From NCBI GenBank assembly GCA_022661535.1, contig JAKULF010000003.1:4650001-4714000 (forward strand): a stretch of 64,000 nt of DNA, in the 5' to 3' direction. Positions 1 to 9,683 of this stretch are shown in pieces. Positions within the stretch are counted from its first letter, which is position 1; each line of letters starts with the position of its first letter. Both the position numbers and the translations under genes were made by a program. This stretch comes from Eutypa lata. Its lineage: Eukaryota; Ascomycota; Sordariomycetes; Xylariales; Diatrypaceae. The notes beneath the pieces were generated by a model. It made no database searches. It was not told where the DNA came from and saw only the letters and a list, made by a program, of their open reading frames with translations.

Positions 1-61
1 TTTATCTTGTGTGCAGTTTAGTGTGTATAATTGAGGCATTGCATCGATACCAAATCCCAAA

Positions 62-1136
62 ATGAGCGGTCCAGGCGTTGGTTTCGAATGCCCCCCTAAT
101 GAGGTATCATGGCTAAAGCGCGATGCCCTCTTATTCGCGAATAGTATTGGCTGCACCTTTGAGGAGCTGCATTTCCTCTATGTTAGTATTTTCGCATAGC
201 CTATAATTACAGTTGAAAGAAGAGAACACCTCGCTCACAGTCCTACAGGAACTCGACCCCAAATTTGCCGTCTTCCCAACCTATCCGCTCATCCTCCGTC
301 CGTTCCGCCCGTGATACCCTCCCCCTCCAATTCCCAGTGACAACGTGTCGACTGACAATGGCGCGCGCACAGCTTTCAAGGGTAACACACAGGAAGTGGT
401 CGACTTCTACGCGGCCCAGAAGGCGGTCAAGATCCCCGGGGTCCCGGACTTCGACTCGCGGCGGGTGGTCGACGGCCAGCGCCTGATCCAGTTCCTCAAG
501 CCGCTGCCCCCGTCGTCGGCCGGCAAGGCGTTCGAGATCCGGACGAAGGTGCTGGGGGTGTACGACAAGGGCCGCCCGGGCACGGTGCTCGAGCTGCAGA
601 CGGACCTGGTGGACAAGGCCACCGGCGAGGTGTACTCGCGGGCCATCGGCAGCAGCTTCTTCGTCGGGCAGGGCAACTGGGGCGGGCCCAAGGGCCCCGC
701 GACCGAGAACTTCCCGCCACCCGAGGGCCAGAAGCCCGACGCCGAGTTCGAGGTCGGGACGGACGCGCAGACGGCGCTGCTGTACCGCCTCAACGGCGAC
801 TACAACCCGCTGCACGCCCACCCGGGGCCGGGCAAGCAGATGGGCTTCGGCGGCGTCATCATCCACGGCCTGTACTCGTTCAACACGACCGCCCACGGCC
901 TGCTGCAGAAGCTCGGCGCCAGCGACCCCGCCAACATCAAGGAGTTCCAGGCGAGGTTCGCGAGCCCCGTCAAGCCCGGCGATAAGCTCGTGACGTCGGC
1001 TTGGAGAACCGGCGAGGTGAAGGAGGGCGGCTGGGAGGAGATTAGGTTCGTCACTCAGGTTGCGGGTGGCAAGGTGTGTCTTAGCAACGGCAGGGCCCTC
1101 ATGAAGGTCATCGGTGAAGCCAAGAGCAAGCTATGA
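62..1136 (+). CDS. Peroxisomal MaoC-domain enoyl-CoA hydratase 2 / 3-hydroxyacyl-CoA dehydratase
   Basis: Predicted three-exon gene: 62-181, 249-297 and 373-1136, giving 310 aa. The joins use GT at 182 and 298 and AG at 247-248 and 371-372, and restore the continuous segment ending YPLILPFKG. The C-terminal half carries the hydratase-2 signature GDYNPLH, with its catalytic Asp and His, followed by the Gly-rich GFGGVIIHGL stretch; this is the hot-dog fold of MaoC proteins. The last three residues are SKL, a canonical type 1 peroxisomal signal. By family knowledge the enzyme hydrates trans-2-enoyl-CoA to the (R)-3-hydroxyacyl-CoA in peroxisomal beta-oxidation, like the C-terminal part of Fox2. 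It is a stand-alone protein here, with no dehydrogenase domains. The third exon is GC-rich and is open on other frames too; those frames are shadows. The ATG at 62 sits close to the window edge, so the promoter is outside. Confidence 0.88.
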
Positions 1137-1444
1137 GAGTGATGTAGCTTCGGCGATATATTAAATAAAATAGATCGCGTTCAAACATATTCCATGGTGA
1201 TTTCGATTGGGAGTTTAAATTGTAGAATATTATTAAGTTTATGTCCAGTTGGAACATGTATACCTAAACAGAGAAGGTATACTATATAGTGTCCATGTAG
1301 CTCATAATTGTGGGTGAGCTGTCAGGCGTACAACAATTTAGTTGCCTAAACCAACACAAATCACCGCTACTACAACATTTATTGGCATAATCCCGAAACA
1401 TTTGTATTAATATGAAGCACTGTAATTGTTAGTTATTGAAAAGT
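1137..1444. other. Intergenic, no gene seen
   Basis: About 300 bases between two same-strand genes. It is AT-rich and should hold the 3' end of the MaoC transcript and the short promoter of the next gene. I see no reading frame, repeat or RNA worth calling. Confidence 0.6.
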
Positions 1445-3314
1445 ATGGCTTCTCAGGTCGAAATCGGGGATCGGCTATCTTTCGACGGAGCTGTTTGCAC
1501 CGTCCGCTACATCGGCGGAGTAGCCGGTACAACTGGAAGCTGGCTTGGCGTCGAATGGGACGAACCGACTCGAGGAAAACACGATGGCTCGCATAAAGGC
1601 GTCCGTTATTTCTCATGTAGGTGACATCATCTCAAATAGTCCGGAGAGGCATTTATTGAACATGCTTTAGGTAAATCCAAAGCTGCGGCGGCCGCCTCGT
1701 TTGTGCGGCCAACACGTCCCGCGGAGAAGCCGCAGAGTTTTGTCTCGGCGCTCGTCGAGAAATACACCGCAGAGCTCAGCGGGGCAAAGGCCGTTCAATT
1801 CTCAGGAAAGGTCGCCGAGGAGGTCGGGTTCGAGAAGATCCGCCGGAAGCAGGCACAGCTGTCGGAACTGAAATTTGCAATCCTCGACGGCGTTCGCATC
1901 GCGTCGGTGTACTCCGAAGGCGACGAATCGATCAAGACCATCTGTCCTAAGATCAAGGACCTGGATCTTAGCCGTAACCTGTTCCAGAATGTTGGGACGG
2001 TGGTAGCGATCTGCTCCGAATTGGCTGAGCTGAGAACCCTGCGTATGAAGTGAGTTGCTAGCCCTCCTAGTCCGCCTCCAGTTCGTGACACTAAGGGAAT
2101 ATAGCGGCAACCGTTTTCAGGGCATTCTTGACGACAAAGGCCTTGATGGAGCTGAAGAATCCCTGAAAAAAGTTGAGAGTCTTGCTCTCGAAGAAACGCT
2201 CATGACATGGGAGGAAATGTGTCATATTGCAACTAAATTTCCCATCCTTTCCACACTGACTGCCAGCATTAACCAGTTCTCTTCCCTCCCAGAGACCCCA
2301 TTCCATACGCTCTCTTCTACATTAACATCTCTCTATCTGGAGCTCAATGACTTCACTTCTATTTCCGACGTTGCGAGCTTGGCCGGGTTGAGGTCTCTGC
2401 GCAACCTGCATCTCAAAGGCAACAGTATCTCTTCACTCGGCAAAGGCGCATCTAGTCCCCTCCCAGTATTCCCAGAAAGTCTTCAGTACGTCGACATCTC
2501 GTACAATCAGGTGTCAACCTGGTCTTTCGTAGATGATCTCCCGACCTGCTTCCCGGGCTTGACATCCCTACGTTTCGCGCATAATCCCATCTACGACAAC
2601 CCCGACCCAGAGCACTCGGTCCAGTCTAAGACAACCACTGAAGAAGCGTACATGCTTACAGTAGGTCGCCTTGGAAAGCTTAAGGCTCTGAACTTCGGAA
2701 ACATCACCAAAGACGACCGCCAGAATGCAGAGATGTTCTACCTAGCCCGCATCGGGAAGCATCTAGCCACTGTGCCGGAAAGCCAAGAGGTAGAGGTCAT
2801 CAAAAAGCACAAGAGATACACCGAGCTGTGCGAAATCTACGGCCCACCGACCGTGAATCGGAAAAGGGAGATAAACCCTGCGTTCCTAGAAGCTAGGCTA
2901 GTGACAGTGCAGTTCGCTCTACACCACTCGGAAAAGGGTGGCGAAAAGGTCACTGCTACGGAGCGAACTTCCAGAGTCCCTAAGAGCTTCGACATCTATG
3001 CCGTCAAGGGGATTGCTGGCAGGCTGTTTGGCGTTAGACCATTGGCGCTACGTTTGATCTGGGAAACAGGAGAGTGGGACCCAGTTGCGGGGTTCGACGA
3101 TGAAGTTGAGGACAGCAGCGACGAAGAGGAGGAGGAGGTAGAACTAGGGGCTGGGAAACAAGACACTACAGACTCACAAATGGAGGGCTCACAGCTGGGG
3201 GAGGTGAGGGCTGGCAAATGGGTTAAACGGGAGGTTGAGCTGCACGACGGGCCCCGGCAGTTGGGCTTCTGTGTTGATGGCTTGGAGGCAAAGATCCGGG
3301 TTGAAATCCGATGA
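1445..3314 (+). CDS. Tubulin-specific chaperone E (tubulin-folding cofactor E, Pac2-like)
   Basis: Three exons, 1445-1616, 1671-2049 and 2105-3314, 586 aa. The donor GTAGGT at 1617 and acceptor at 1669-1670 join to read YFSCKSK, the end of a CAP-Gly domain (residues about 1-75, with GSWLGVEWDEP and GKHDG). The second intron (2050-2104) restores LRMNGNRF. Residues about 120-330 form leucine-rich repeats. The C-terminal part (about 460-586) looks like the ubiquitin-like domain, interrupted by an acidic run of Asp and Glu around 3100-3150. CAP-Gly, LRR and UBL in this order is diagnostic of TBCE, which binds alpha-tubulin and helps assemble and take apart the alpha/beta dimer in the cytosol. Length is close to yeast and human TBCE plus the acidic insert. 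Confidence 0.92.
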
Positions 3315-3913
3315 TGCCAAATCCCCAATTGTAGTTTGCGCAACCAAGAAAAGGAAGCGTTATTCAATTCGGAATGCCTCTGCTAGTTAGCTACTTATTA
3401 ACTTAAATAAGCCCTTGAACCAGAGGAGACAGTTTCTCTAACTATATCTAAGGCATAGAAGAAAAGCAGCTGCCGGGTTGTTATAGAATGAGTTTCCCTG
3501 CCTTAGCCTAATATTTCACCAAGACAAACTTTTGTTAAGTTGTGATTTGGTTTGCTGGGTTGGCTGATTCTCAAACGTATATAGATAGATAGAGACGTCT
3601 AGACAGAGCCAGTAAAACATTCCTGCAGGTGGCAACATCAAACGGGGTCAGTTTGAGGCATTCAAACAGCACAGCGGGCCGTGCTAATGAACATATCTCT
3701 TATATCGATGCAGAAACCAGCACATCTACATTTCCTTGATCGACCGCACCTTATCATGATTCTTTCATTTGGCCCATTATCAACTTGGACGGTATATCAG
3801 CTAGTCTAAGCACAGCCTCATGGTGACTTCCCTGAGCTTCTTAGTAGTATCTAGCCTGCTAGTTTGGTCTCAGTAGGAACTCCCTTGAAATTTAACCGAA
3901 GAAGTGAACAGCA
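3315..3913. other. Intergenic, no gene seen
   Basis: Promoter and leader region of the CCCH gene. Only short AT-rich runs and a GATAGATAGA tract near 3580 are visible. No supported gene. Confidence 0.55.
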
Positions 3914-6121
3914 ATGAATGTCAACCAACAAGCTACGAAGCTTAGTGACGAAGATGATGACTATCATATGGCCAGCCCGGCACCATCACCATCGACACTG
4001 GGACCAACACCGGAGACAACACAAGCCCAAGCCCAAGCCCAAGCCCAAGCCCAAGCCCAAGCACCACCACTAACCCAGCCGTCCCAGCAACAGCGACCGC
4101 GACAAATCGACCTACCACAACACTTCCTCGTGCGACCAGGGACCATCAAGCACACAGCATCGGGCCCAGTGACGATCCCAGGCCCCATGGTGCCGCTGCT
4201 CCCCGTAGACCAGCTGCCAGAATGGATGGACGTGCTGGGGGTGCCGCGCGCGCTAGCCGTCGAGCAGACAGCAGGGCTTATCAACCTAGGCACCGTGGCT
4301 AAAGGAGGAGGAGCAAATGGTGGCAGCGTCGGCGGACCTGAATTCTATGAAGTCCATTTCCACCAGCCGCAGCTGTTCATGGGAGGACAGCGAGGTGGCC
4401 ATGGAGGTGGCGTTCGTGATCGGGATGATGATGACGGTGGGGTGGTGGGAGAGCGGAAGCGGCAGAAACATACTCGCCGGAAGGGATGGCCGCCATTGCC
4501 TCTGCCGCTGCCGCTGCCGCCGCCACTGTCGTCGGCTTCTTATCCCGAGGAACCGAGCGGTGGTCGTCGACAGATGCTACTGACGGCTCATCGTAGTATC
4601 GAAGACAGCGCCTCGTCGTCCTCGGTGGTTTCGGGTTCGGTGTCTGCTTCGACTAGTACTAGCACCACCGCCACCATCGCCGCCTCCCCATCATCCTCAT
4701 CGTCGTCGTCATCGGCCTCAGAGTGCGAGCCCGAGAGTCGATTGACGTCCACGACGAGCAACTCCATGAATCCCGCTGCGAAGTCGTTCACGAGCGCTAG
4801 AGCAGCGAGCGCAACAGCTACGAAGCAAGGTGGCAGCAGCAGCAGCAGCAGCAACAGTGGAGGAAAGCAGCACGCTGGTAGCAGCAACAACAACAACAAG
4901 AGCATCGCTGGTCCGAATGGTAACCATAAGATGACCAGAACCCACAATAACAACCACAGCCACAGTAGCAGTGGCAGTAACGAAGGACCACCGCTACGCC
5001 TACCCTCACCCACGGTCCACGGGAGCAGCGCAAGCCCGTATCTATACCCGCCGCAGATCTCGCACTACCCCCATCCCCACCACCACCACCACCATCATCA
5101 TCACGCTTCCTCTTCCAGCCCGATGGCGACCACGGCCACAACTATTAGCACCCATCCACATCCGCAACCTCACCCTCATCCACATCCCAACGCCCGGCCT
5201 ACACGCCCGGCCCAGCACCCAGCAGATCGGTTCCTAGCGACCTTCTACACACCCTCGCGCCCGAACGCAGGTCGCAGCCTACCACCAGCACCAGCACCAG
5301 CACCAGCACCAGCACCAGCACCAGCACCAGCACCAGCACCAGCACCAGCACCAGCACCAGCACCATCGTCTTCATCATTGACGTTTTCTTCGAAGCGTAA
5401 CAACACTTACCAAAATAGCGGTAGTAGTGGTGGTGGTGGCGTCTACTGCAGACACTGGTGCCACCACGGACGGTGCAAGTGGGAGGGGGCGTGCCGGTAC
5501 GCGCACGCGATGCCGGGGACGGCCGAGGGCCTGCGCGAGGTCGGGCTCGGGGATTACCCGGCGTGGTGGCGGGCTGCGGTCGGGATGGCGACGCAGATGT
5601 TGTCGTCTTCGTCTGGTTCTGGTTCTGGCTCTGGCGGCGGAGGGCTTCTTCCCCCTGGTGGTATTGGTGTTGGTGGACATGGCATCAGCAGCACCAGCAA
5701 CAAGAGAATGAGGCGCGAGTGGAGGGACAAGATGATGATGATGATGATGATGGGGAATAATGGTTGGACGCCCCCTGTTGGTCATAATGGTGGGGCCCGG
5801 AGCCGGGGTAAGGAGCGCGAGCGCGAGAGGGACAGGAATAGGGGGGAGGTTGGTGAGGAGCGCGAAAAGGAGCGCGGAGGGCGCAAGGGAAAGGGGGTCG
5901 AGAAGACTAATGGAAGCGTCATCGTGGGTAATACCGATGGGGATAATATTATTAAGGGCCCGGCATCGCAGCAGAGAAGATCTGATATCAATTATCTGGA
6001 GATGGAGGACGAAGAGCTCGGGAAGGAAATCGTCGGGACCGTTGCTGTTGAACGTTCGCTGAGGGATGCACGGGATACTACTACCACTGGCATCAACACC
6101 GGCCAACTGGTCGAATTGTAA
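3914..6121 (+). CDS. CCCH zinc-finger protein with extreme low-complexity regions
   Basis: Single open frame of 735 aa starting MNVNQQ. The only clear domain is one C-x8-C-x5-C-x3-H finger at about residues 512-531 (nt 5447-5506; CRHWCHHGRC then KWEGACRYAH). It is followed by a conserved-looking segment, about residues 533-560, with DYPAWWRAAV. CCCH fingers usually bind AU-rich or other single-stranded RNA. A second ordered part, about residues 75-140, holds FLVRPGTIKH and LLPVDQLPEWMDVLGV. Almost everything else is simple sequence: QA repeats, Ser, Asn and His runs, a (PA)13 block from a 13-fold CCAGCA repeat, a Met run, and a charged RE/RK-rich tail. The conserved finger and long open frame support a real gene; the exact function is not known to me. 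An intron inside the repeats cannot be excluded. Confidence 0.75.
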   Translation: MNVNQQATKLSDEDDDYHMASPAPSPSTLGPTPETTQAQAQAQAQAQAQAPPLTQPSQQQRPRQIDLPQHFLVRPGTIKHTASGPVTIPGPMVPLLPVDQLPEWMDVLGVPRALAVEQTAGLINLGTVAKGGGANGGSVGGPEFYEVHFHQPQLFMGGQRGGHGGGVRDRDDDDGGVVGERKRQKHTRRKGWPPLPLPLPLPPPLSSASYPEEPSGGRRQMLLTAHRSIEDSASSSSVVSGSVSASTSTSTTATIAASPSSSSSSSSASECEPESRLTSTTSNSMNPAAKSFTSARAASATATKQGGSSSSSSNSGGKQHAGSSNNNNKSIAGPNGNHKMTRTHNNNHSHSSSGSNEGPPLRLPSPTVHGSSASPYLYPPQISHYPHPHHHHHHHHHASSSSPMATTATTISTHPHPQPHPHPHPNARPTRPAQHPADRFLATFYTPSRPNAGRSLPPAPAPAPAPAPAPAPAPAPAPAPAPAPSSSSLTFSSKRNNTYQNSGSSGGGGVYCRHWCHHGRCKWEGACRYAHAMPGTAEGLREVGLGDYPAWWRAAVGMATQMLSSSSGSGSGSGGGGLLPPGGIGVGGHGISSTSNKRMRREWRDKMMMMMMMGNNGWTPPVGHNGGARSRGKERERERDRNRGEVGEEREKERGGRKGKGVEKTNGSVIVGNTDGDNIIKGPASQQRRSDINYLEMEDEELGKEIVGTVAVERSLRDARDTTTTGINTGQLVEL
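4023..4058 (+). repeat. (AAGCCC)6 microsatellite inside the CCCH gene
   Basis: Six perfect hexamer copies, encoding alternating Gln and Ala near the N-terminus. The length is a multiple of three, so changes in copy number keep the frame. Confidence 0.9.
5285..5362 (+). repeat. (CCAGCA)13 microsatellite inside the CCCH gene
   Basis: Thirteen perfect hexamer copies encoding (Pro-Ala)13, about 85 nt before the zinc finger. A repeat this pure is expected to vary in length between strains by slippage without breaking the frame. Confidence 0.93.
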
Positions 6122-6477
6122 TGTAAGGTGATTGATTGGTTGATGGATTGATTTGTAGACACTCTTGAGAGATTGAGATAGAAGGACCTGTTCCTTCGGA
6201 AGCGCTCTAGTCTCCTGAACAGGGGCGGATTGTCCCCAAAGGGCGTATGTATCAATTTACATGTTTTTTTTTTGCTACTTTAGTTTTAAACTGAACTCCA
6301 CCCATGCTCATCAGACAAAGGAACACGGCCAAGGACGTACAACCAGCCTGGAGACATTATTTCCGGCGGTAAGCATAAATCGTTTAGTTTTTGTACAGTC
6401 GTTTGTTCCCACCCCCCCTTCCTTTCCTCCCATAATCTACCCAAACCAAAAAGCCCTCCCTCCCTCTTTCTCCAAAT
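6122..6477. other. Convergent 3' ends, no gene seen
   Basis: Region between the 3' ends of the CCCH gene (+) and SDH2 (-). It holds a T run near 6265 and pyrimidine-rich sequence at 6410-6470; on the minus strand the latter is purine-rich SDH2 3' UTR. Confidence 0.5.
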
Positions 6478-7453
6478 TTAGAAGGCCAGCTGCTTCCTGA
6501 TCTGCGCGATGGCTAGACCGGGGTTCAGACCCTTCGGACATGTTCGCGTGCAGTTGAGGATCGTGTGACACCGGTACAAGCTCATGGAATTGTCGAGGGC
6601 GGCCTTGCGCTCGGCCTTCTTCTCGTCTCGTGAGTCGGCCAGCCAGCGGTACGACTGTAGCAGGATCGCGGGTCCCAGGTATTCCTCAGCGTTCCACCAA
6701 TATGAGGGGCACGCCGTAGAGCAGCAGGCGCAAAGAATGCATTCGTACAAACCATCCAACTTTCGGCGGTCGGCTACGCTCTGTCGGTACTCCCTGCCCT
6801 ATGGATATTATTAGTACATTGCGGTAGTGCTACCAGTTCGAGGTTGAACCTACGTCAGGCGCGGGGGTGTCTCTCTGCAGATATGGTTTAATCGACTTGT
6901 ACTGCTTGTAGAAATGCGTCAAGTCGGGTACGAGATCCTTGACGACGTAGGTGTGAGGAAGCGGGTAGATCTTCATCTCCTTGCCAGTATCGGTAGGTAT
7001 CCGGCCTAGAATTCCGTATTAGCGCCCCGAAGGACAGGACCACGAGGAACCAAGGGGTTATGACTTACACAAGCAAGCCAGTGTGTTCACTCCGTTAATG
7101 TTCATGGCGCAGCTGCCGCAGATACCCTCTCTGCAACTCCGGCGGAAAGTCAAGGTGGAATCTAGCTCGTTCTTGATTCTAACTAAGGCATCGAGAACCA
7201 TGGGTCCGGTCTTGTTCAGGTCCAGCTTGTACGTCTGCATCTTGGGCTTCTCGGTCGGGGTGTCGGGATTCCACCGGTAGACTTGGAAACTCTTAATGCG
7301 CGAATCGGAACTGCCTTTGGGGTTGGCCTCGACAGTGGCGTCGCCTACTGTTGCCATTGACCGAGAAAGCATGGGGACGGATCGCATAGTTGGTCGTAAC
7401 GAAGCGGCGAGAAGCCGCGACGTGGGAGAGCGGAGAGCTGCCATTGTGGGCAT
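6478..7453 (-). CDS. SDH2: Succinate dehydrogenase iron-sulfur subunit, mitochondrial
   Basis: Three exons on the minus strand: 7453-7069, 7005-6854 and 6798-6478, 285 aa. The joins restore LACLCRIPTD and TPAPDGREYRQ. An Arg/Ser-rich presequence (about residues 1-35) precedes the 2Fe-2S ferredoxin domain with C107, C112, C115 and C127. The C-terminal helical domain carries CILCACC...CP and [12 protein letters not shown], the ligands of the 4Fe-4S and 3Fe-4S clusters. All cluster Cys appear present. The protein passes electrons from the FAD of SDH1 to ubiquinone in complex II of the inner mitochondrial membrane (TCA cycle and respiration). It shares a divergent promoter region with a mitochondrial PP2C gene. 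Two in-frame starts exist; I use the upstream one at 7453, but Met4 (7444) is possible. Confidence 0.97.
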
Positions 7454-8412
7454 TAATCTGTTCGGTTTTCACTATATCCTAAATCTCTCTCTTTCTCTTA
7501 CAAACAAGAGAGGGAAATGAAGAAAGTGATAATCAAGAGTGTAATATAATAGATAACTAAGTTTAAGCTAATAAGCCAGATGCTAGATAAAACCAGTTAA
7601 GGTATATCTCGGTAGTAGCACGAACAATGCGTAGGTATATTCCTAGGTAGTGGCAATTGAGTAGACATGTAATAATGGAGAGAATGTCTTCATTTCTTCA
7701 TCATCACCCACCCCCAATTCAAAGCCACTCAACTCGTGCTTCCTAAGTTCCGAGCCGGGTCATTAGGTCATTTGCCGAGGGTGTTATTATCCAATCACAG
7801 CACTTGAATTATCAACTCATATTCGGTCCGTCCCTACTTCCGATTTGCTTTGATAGGTCAAAGATCCATTTGGATAAGTACCTATGTACCTGCCTAAAAT
7901 GGAACACCTTGAAGACCCATTCCAAGACGGGAGCGTTCAATGTGGGTTTTGACTTATTATTCTCTATTCGCTGATCATTTGTTGGATCAATGACACACTG
8001 CAGTCCACTCTGAGAGGCAAGAGGGAATATACCGCAATACACGTTCCGAGGAGAATGCGGCCCGCTGTTCAAGACAATTATTCGGTTTGATTGGAGCAAT
8101 TCACTACCTACTTGAAAATGATAATTATTACTTCATAAACTTTTTCTAGATGATTTGTTTTGCTTGGTTAGGACTTGCAAGCTATCAAGCTAGAATTTTA
8201 ATAAAAATACAATTTACTCCTACTTGTTGTCGCATCATTTTCATCCTTTTGCTGTCCAAGAAAGAGGTTGTGAAGATAGCCAAATCCTCTCGTTTTAAGC
8301 CGTCTGAGGCTGCATTGCTGGGTTGGATACCTGGGTAGTGTTCCTTGCTCGCGCTGCCGACGACCCCCGGGACCCAGTCAATTATTCGTCCTACAACGTC
8401 CGGGCGTAAGCA
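7454..8412. promoter_or_regulatory. Divergent promoter region between SDH2 and the PTC7-like gene
   Basis: Roughly 960 bases separate the start codons of two mitochondrial genes pointing away from each other. A CCAAT box (CCAATCACAG at 7791-7800) lies about 340 nt upstream of SDH2. A second one, in the opposite sense (ATTGG), lies near 8090. In ascomycetes the CCAAT-binding Hap complex controls many respiratory and iron-sulfur genes. That these boxes are used is inference. Short open frames here look random. Confidence 0.4.
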
Positions 8413-9683
8413 ATGGCATCACCAATGCTACCGCGTTTTGTCGCCTCTACCTCGGGAAGGTTGTCAAGACATAGTAAAGTCTACTATAACATTCTCGGAG
8501 GCTATAGGGCATTCGACTAACTAATTTTTTAGGGCGTATTCTATATCCATCCGTATTACAATCCTACAAGGTCTCCCTCCGTAGAGACCAGCTCCGAGCC
8601 TTTTCTATCCAACATACTCTACGTTCACAAGACAGTCAAGCAATGCGCAAATTCACCTACAATGCGTCCGCATCCTTCTCTGGGAAGTACAGGAAGTTCG
8701 ACCCGGCGCTCAATGTCTTCCAATTTAATCCTTACAACCATATCCAGCCGCAGAGGAAACGACCGAAATCGAAACGACCGGATAGCGGTCAGGATGCATT
8801 CTTCATATCGCGCGTTGGCGATACGAACGCGGTCGCCTTTGGTATAGCGGATGGCGTCGGAGGCTGGGAAGATAGCGGTGTTGACCCGGCCGATTTCTCT
8901 CACAGTTTCTGTGACTATATGGCTTCGGCAGCCTATGAGTACAAGATAGCGGGTAACAGTGTGCCTCTGACGGCAAGGGCGCTGATGCAAATAGGGTACG
9001 ATGACGTATGTAAAGATCGGAGCATACACGCGGGTGGGAGTACGGCATGTGTGGCTATCGCCAATGAAGGAGGGACGCTCGAGGTAGCCAACCTAGGCGA
9101 CTCTGGTTTCGTGCAGCTGCGGCTAAACGCTGTGCACAGCTATTCCGAACCACAAACCCACGCTTTTAATACACCATATCAACTGTCTATCGTGCCCGCT
9201 AGCATGCTTGCGAGAGCAGCCGCCTTCGGTGGTGCACAGCTTTGCGACTATCCCAAGGACGCAGACGTCACCCAACACAACCTCAAGCATGGCGACATAT
9301 TAATTTTTGCGAGCGACGGAGTGTGGGACAACCTTTTTAACCAAGATATACTACGGATATCGAGTCGCCTCATGATGGGCAGCGGGGCGTGGAAAACGTC
9401 CGATAGCGGCGGTGTCCGAGTCGTAGATAATCTAGCGACGTACACGCAGACTTCTGAATCGGCACAACGACCCCTCACACTGCAGAGCGCATTGGCGCTG
9501 GAGATAGCTACTGCTGCGAAGGCTGCAAGTACGAACCGGCGGGTAGATGGACCCTTCGCGAAAGAGGTGCAGAAATACTATCCTCAGGAGAATTGGCATG
9601 GCGGGAAGATTGACGACATATGTGTTATCGTCGTCGTCGTATCCGAAGATATGAAGACAACATCCCCTAAGAGCAAACTTTAA
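8413..9683 (+). CDS. PTC7: Mitochondrial PP2C-type protein phosphatase (PTC7/azr1 family)
   Basis: Two exons, 8413-8473 and 8533-9683, 403 aa. The intron (GTAAAG donor, ACTAAC branch, TTTTTTAG acceptor) is convincing. It adds a 77-residue N-terminus rich in Arg, Ser and Leu and poor in acidic residues, which reads as a mitochondrial presequence. The PPM domain shows the metal-binding DGVGGW at about residue 127, ASDGVWDN at about 282 and the late IDD at about 382. In yeast Ptc7 dephosphorylates the coenzyme Q hydroxylase Coq7 and so activates ubiquinone synthesis in mitochondria; the same role here is inferred from family. If translation began only at the internal ATG (8643) the protein would lack the presequence, so the upstream exon decides its location. 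Confidence 0.9.

Noticed and set aside
243..896. Long minus-strand open frame opposite the MaoC gene
   Set aside because: It is the GC-rich shadow of exon 3; it has Arg/Val/Leu-biased composition and no family resemblance, while the plus strand is a clear hydratase.
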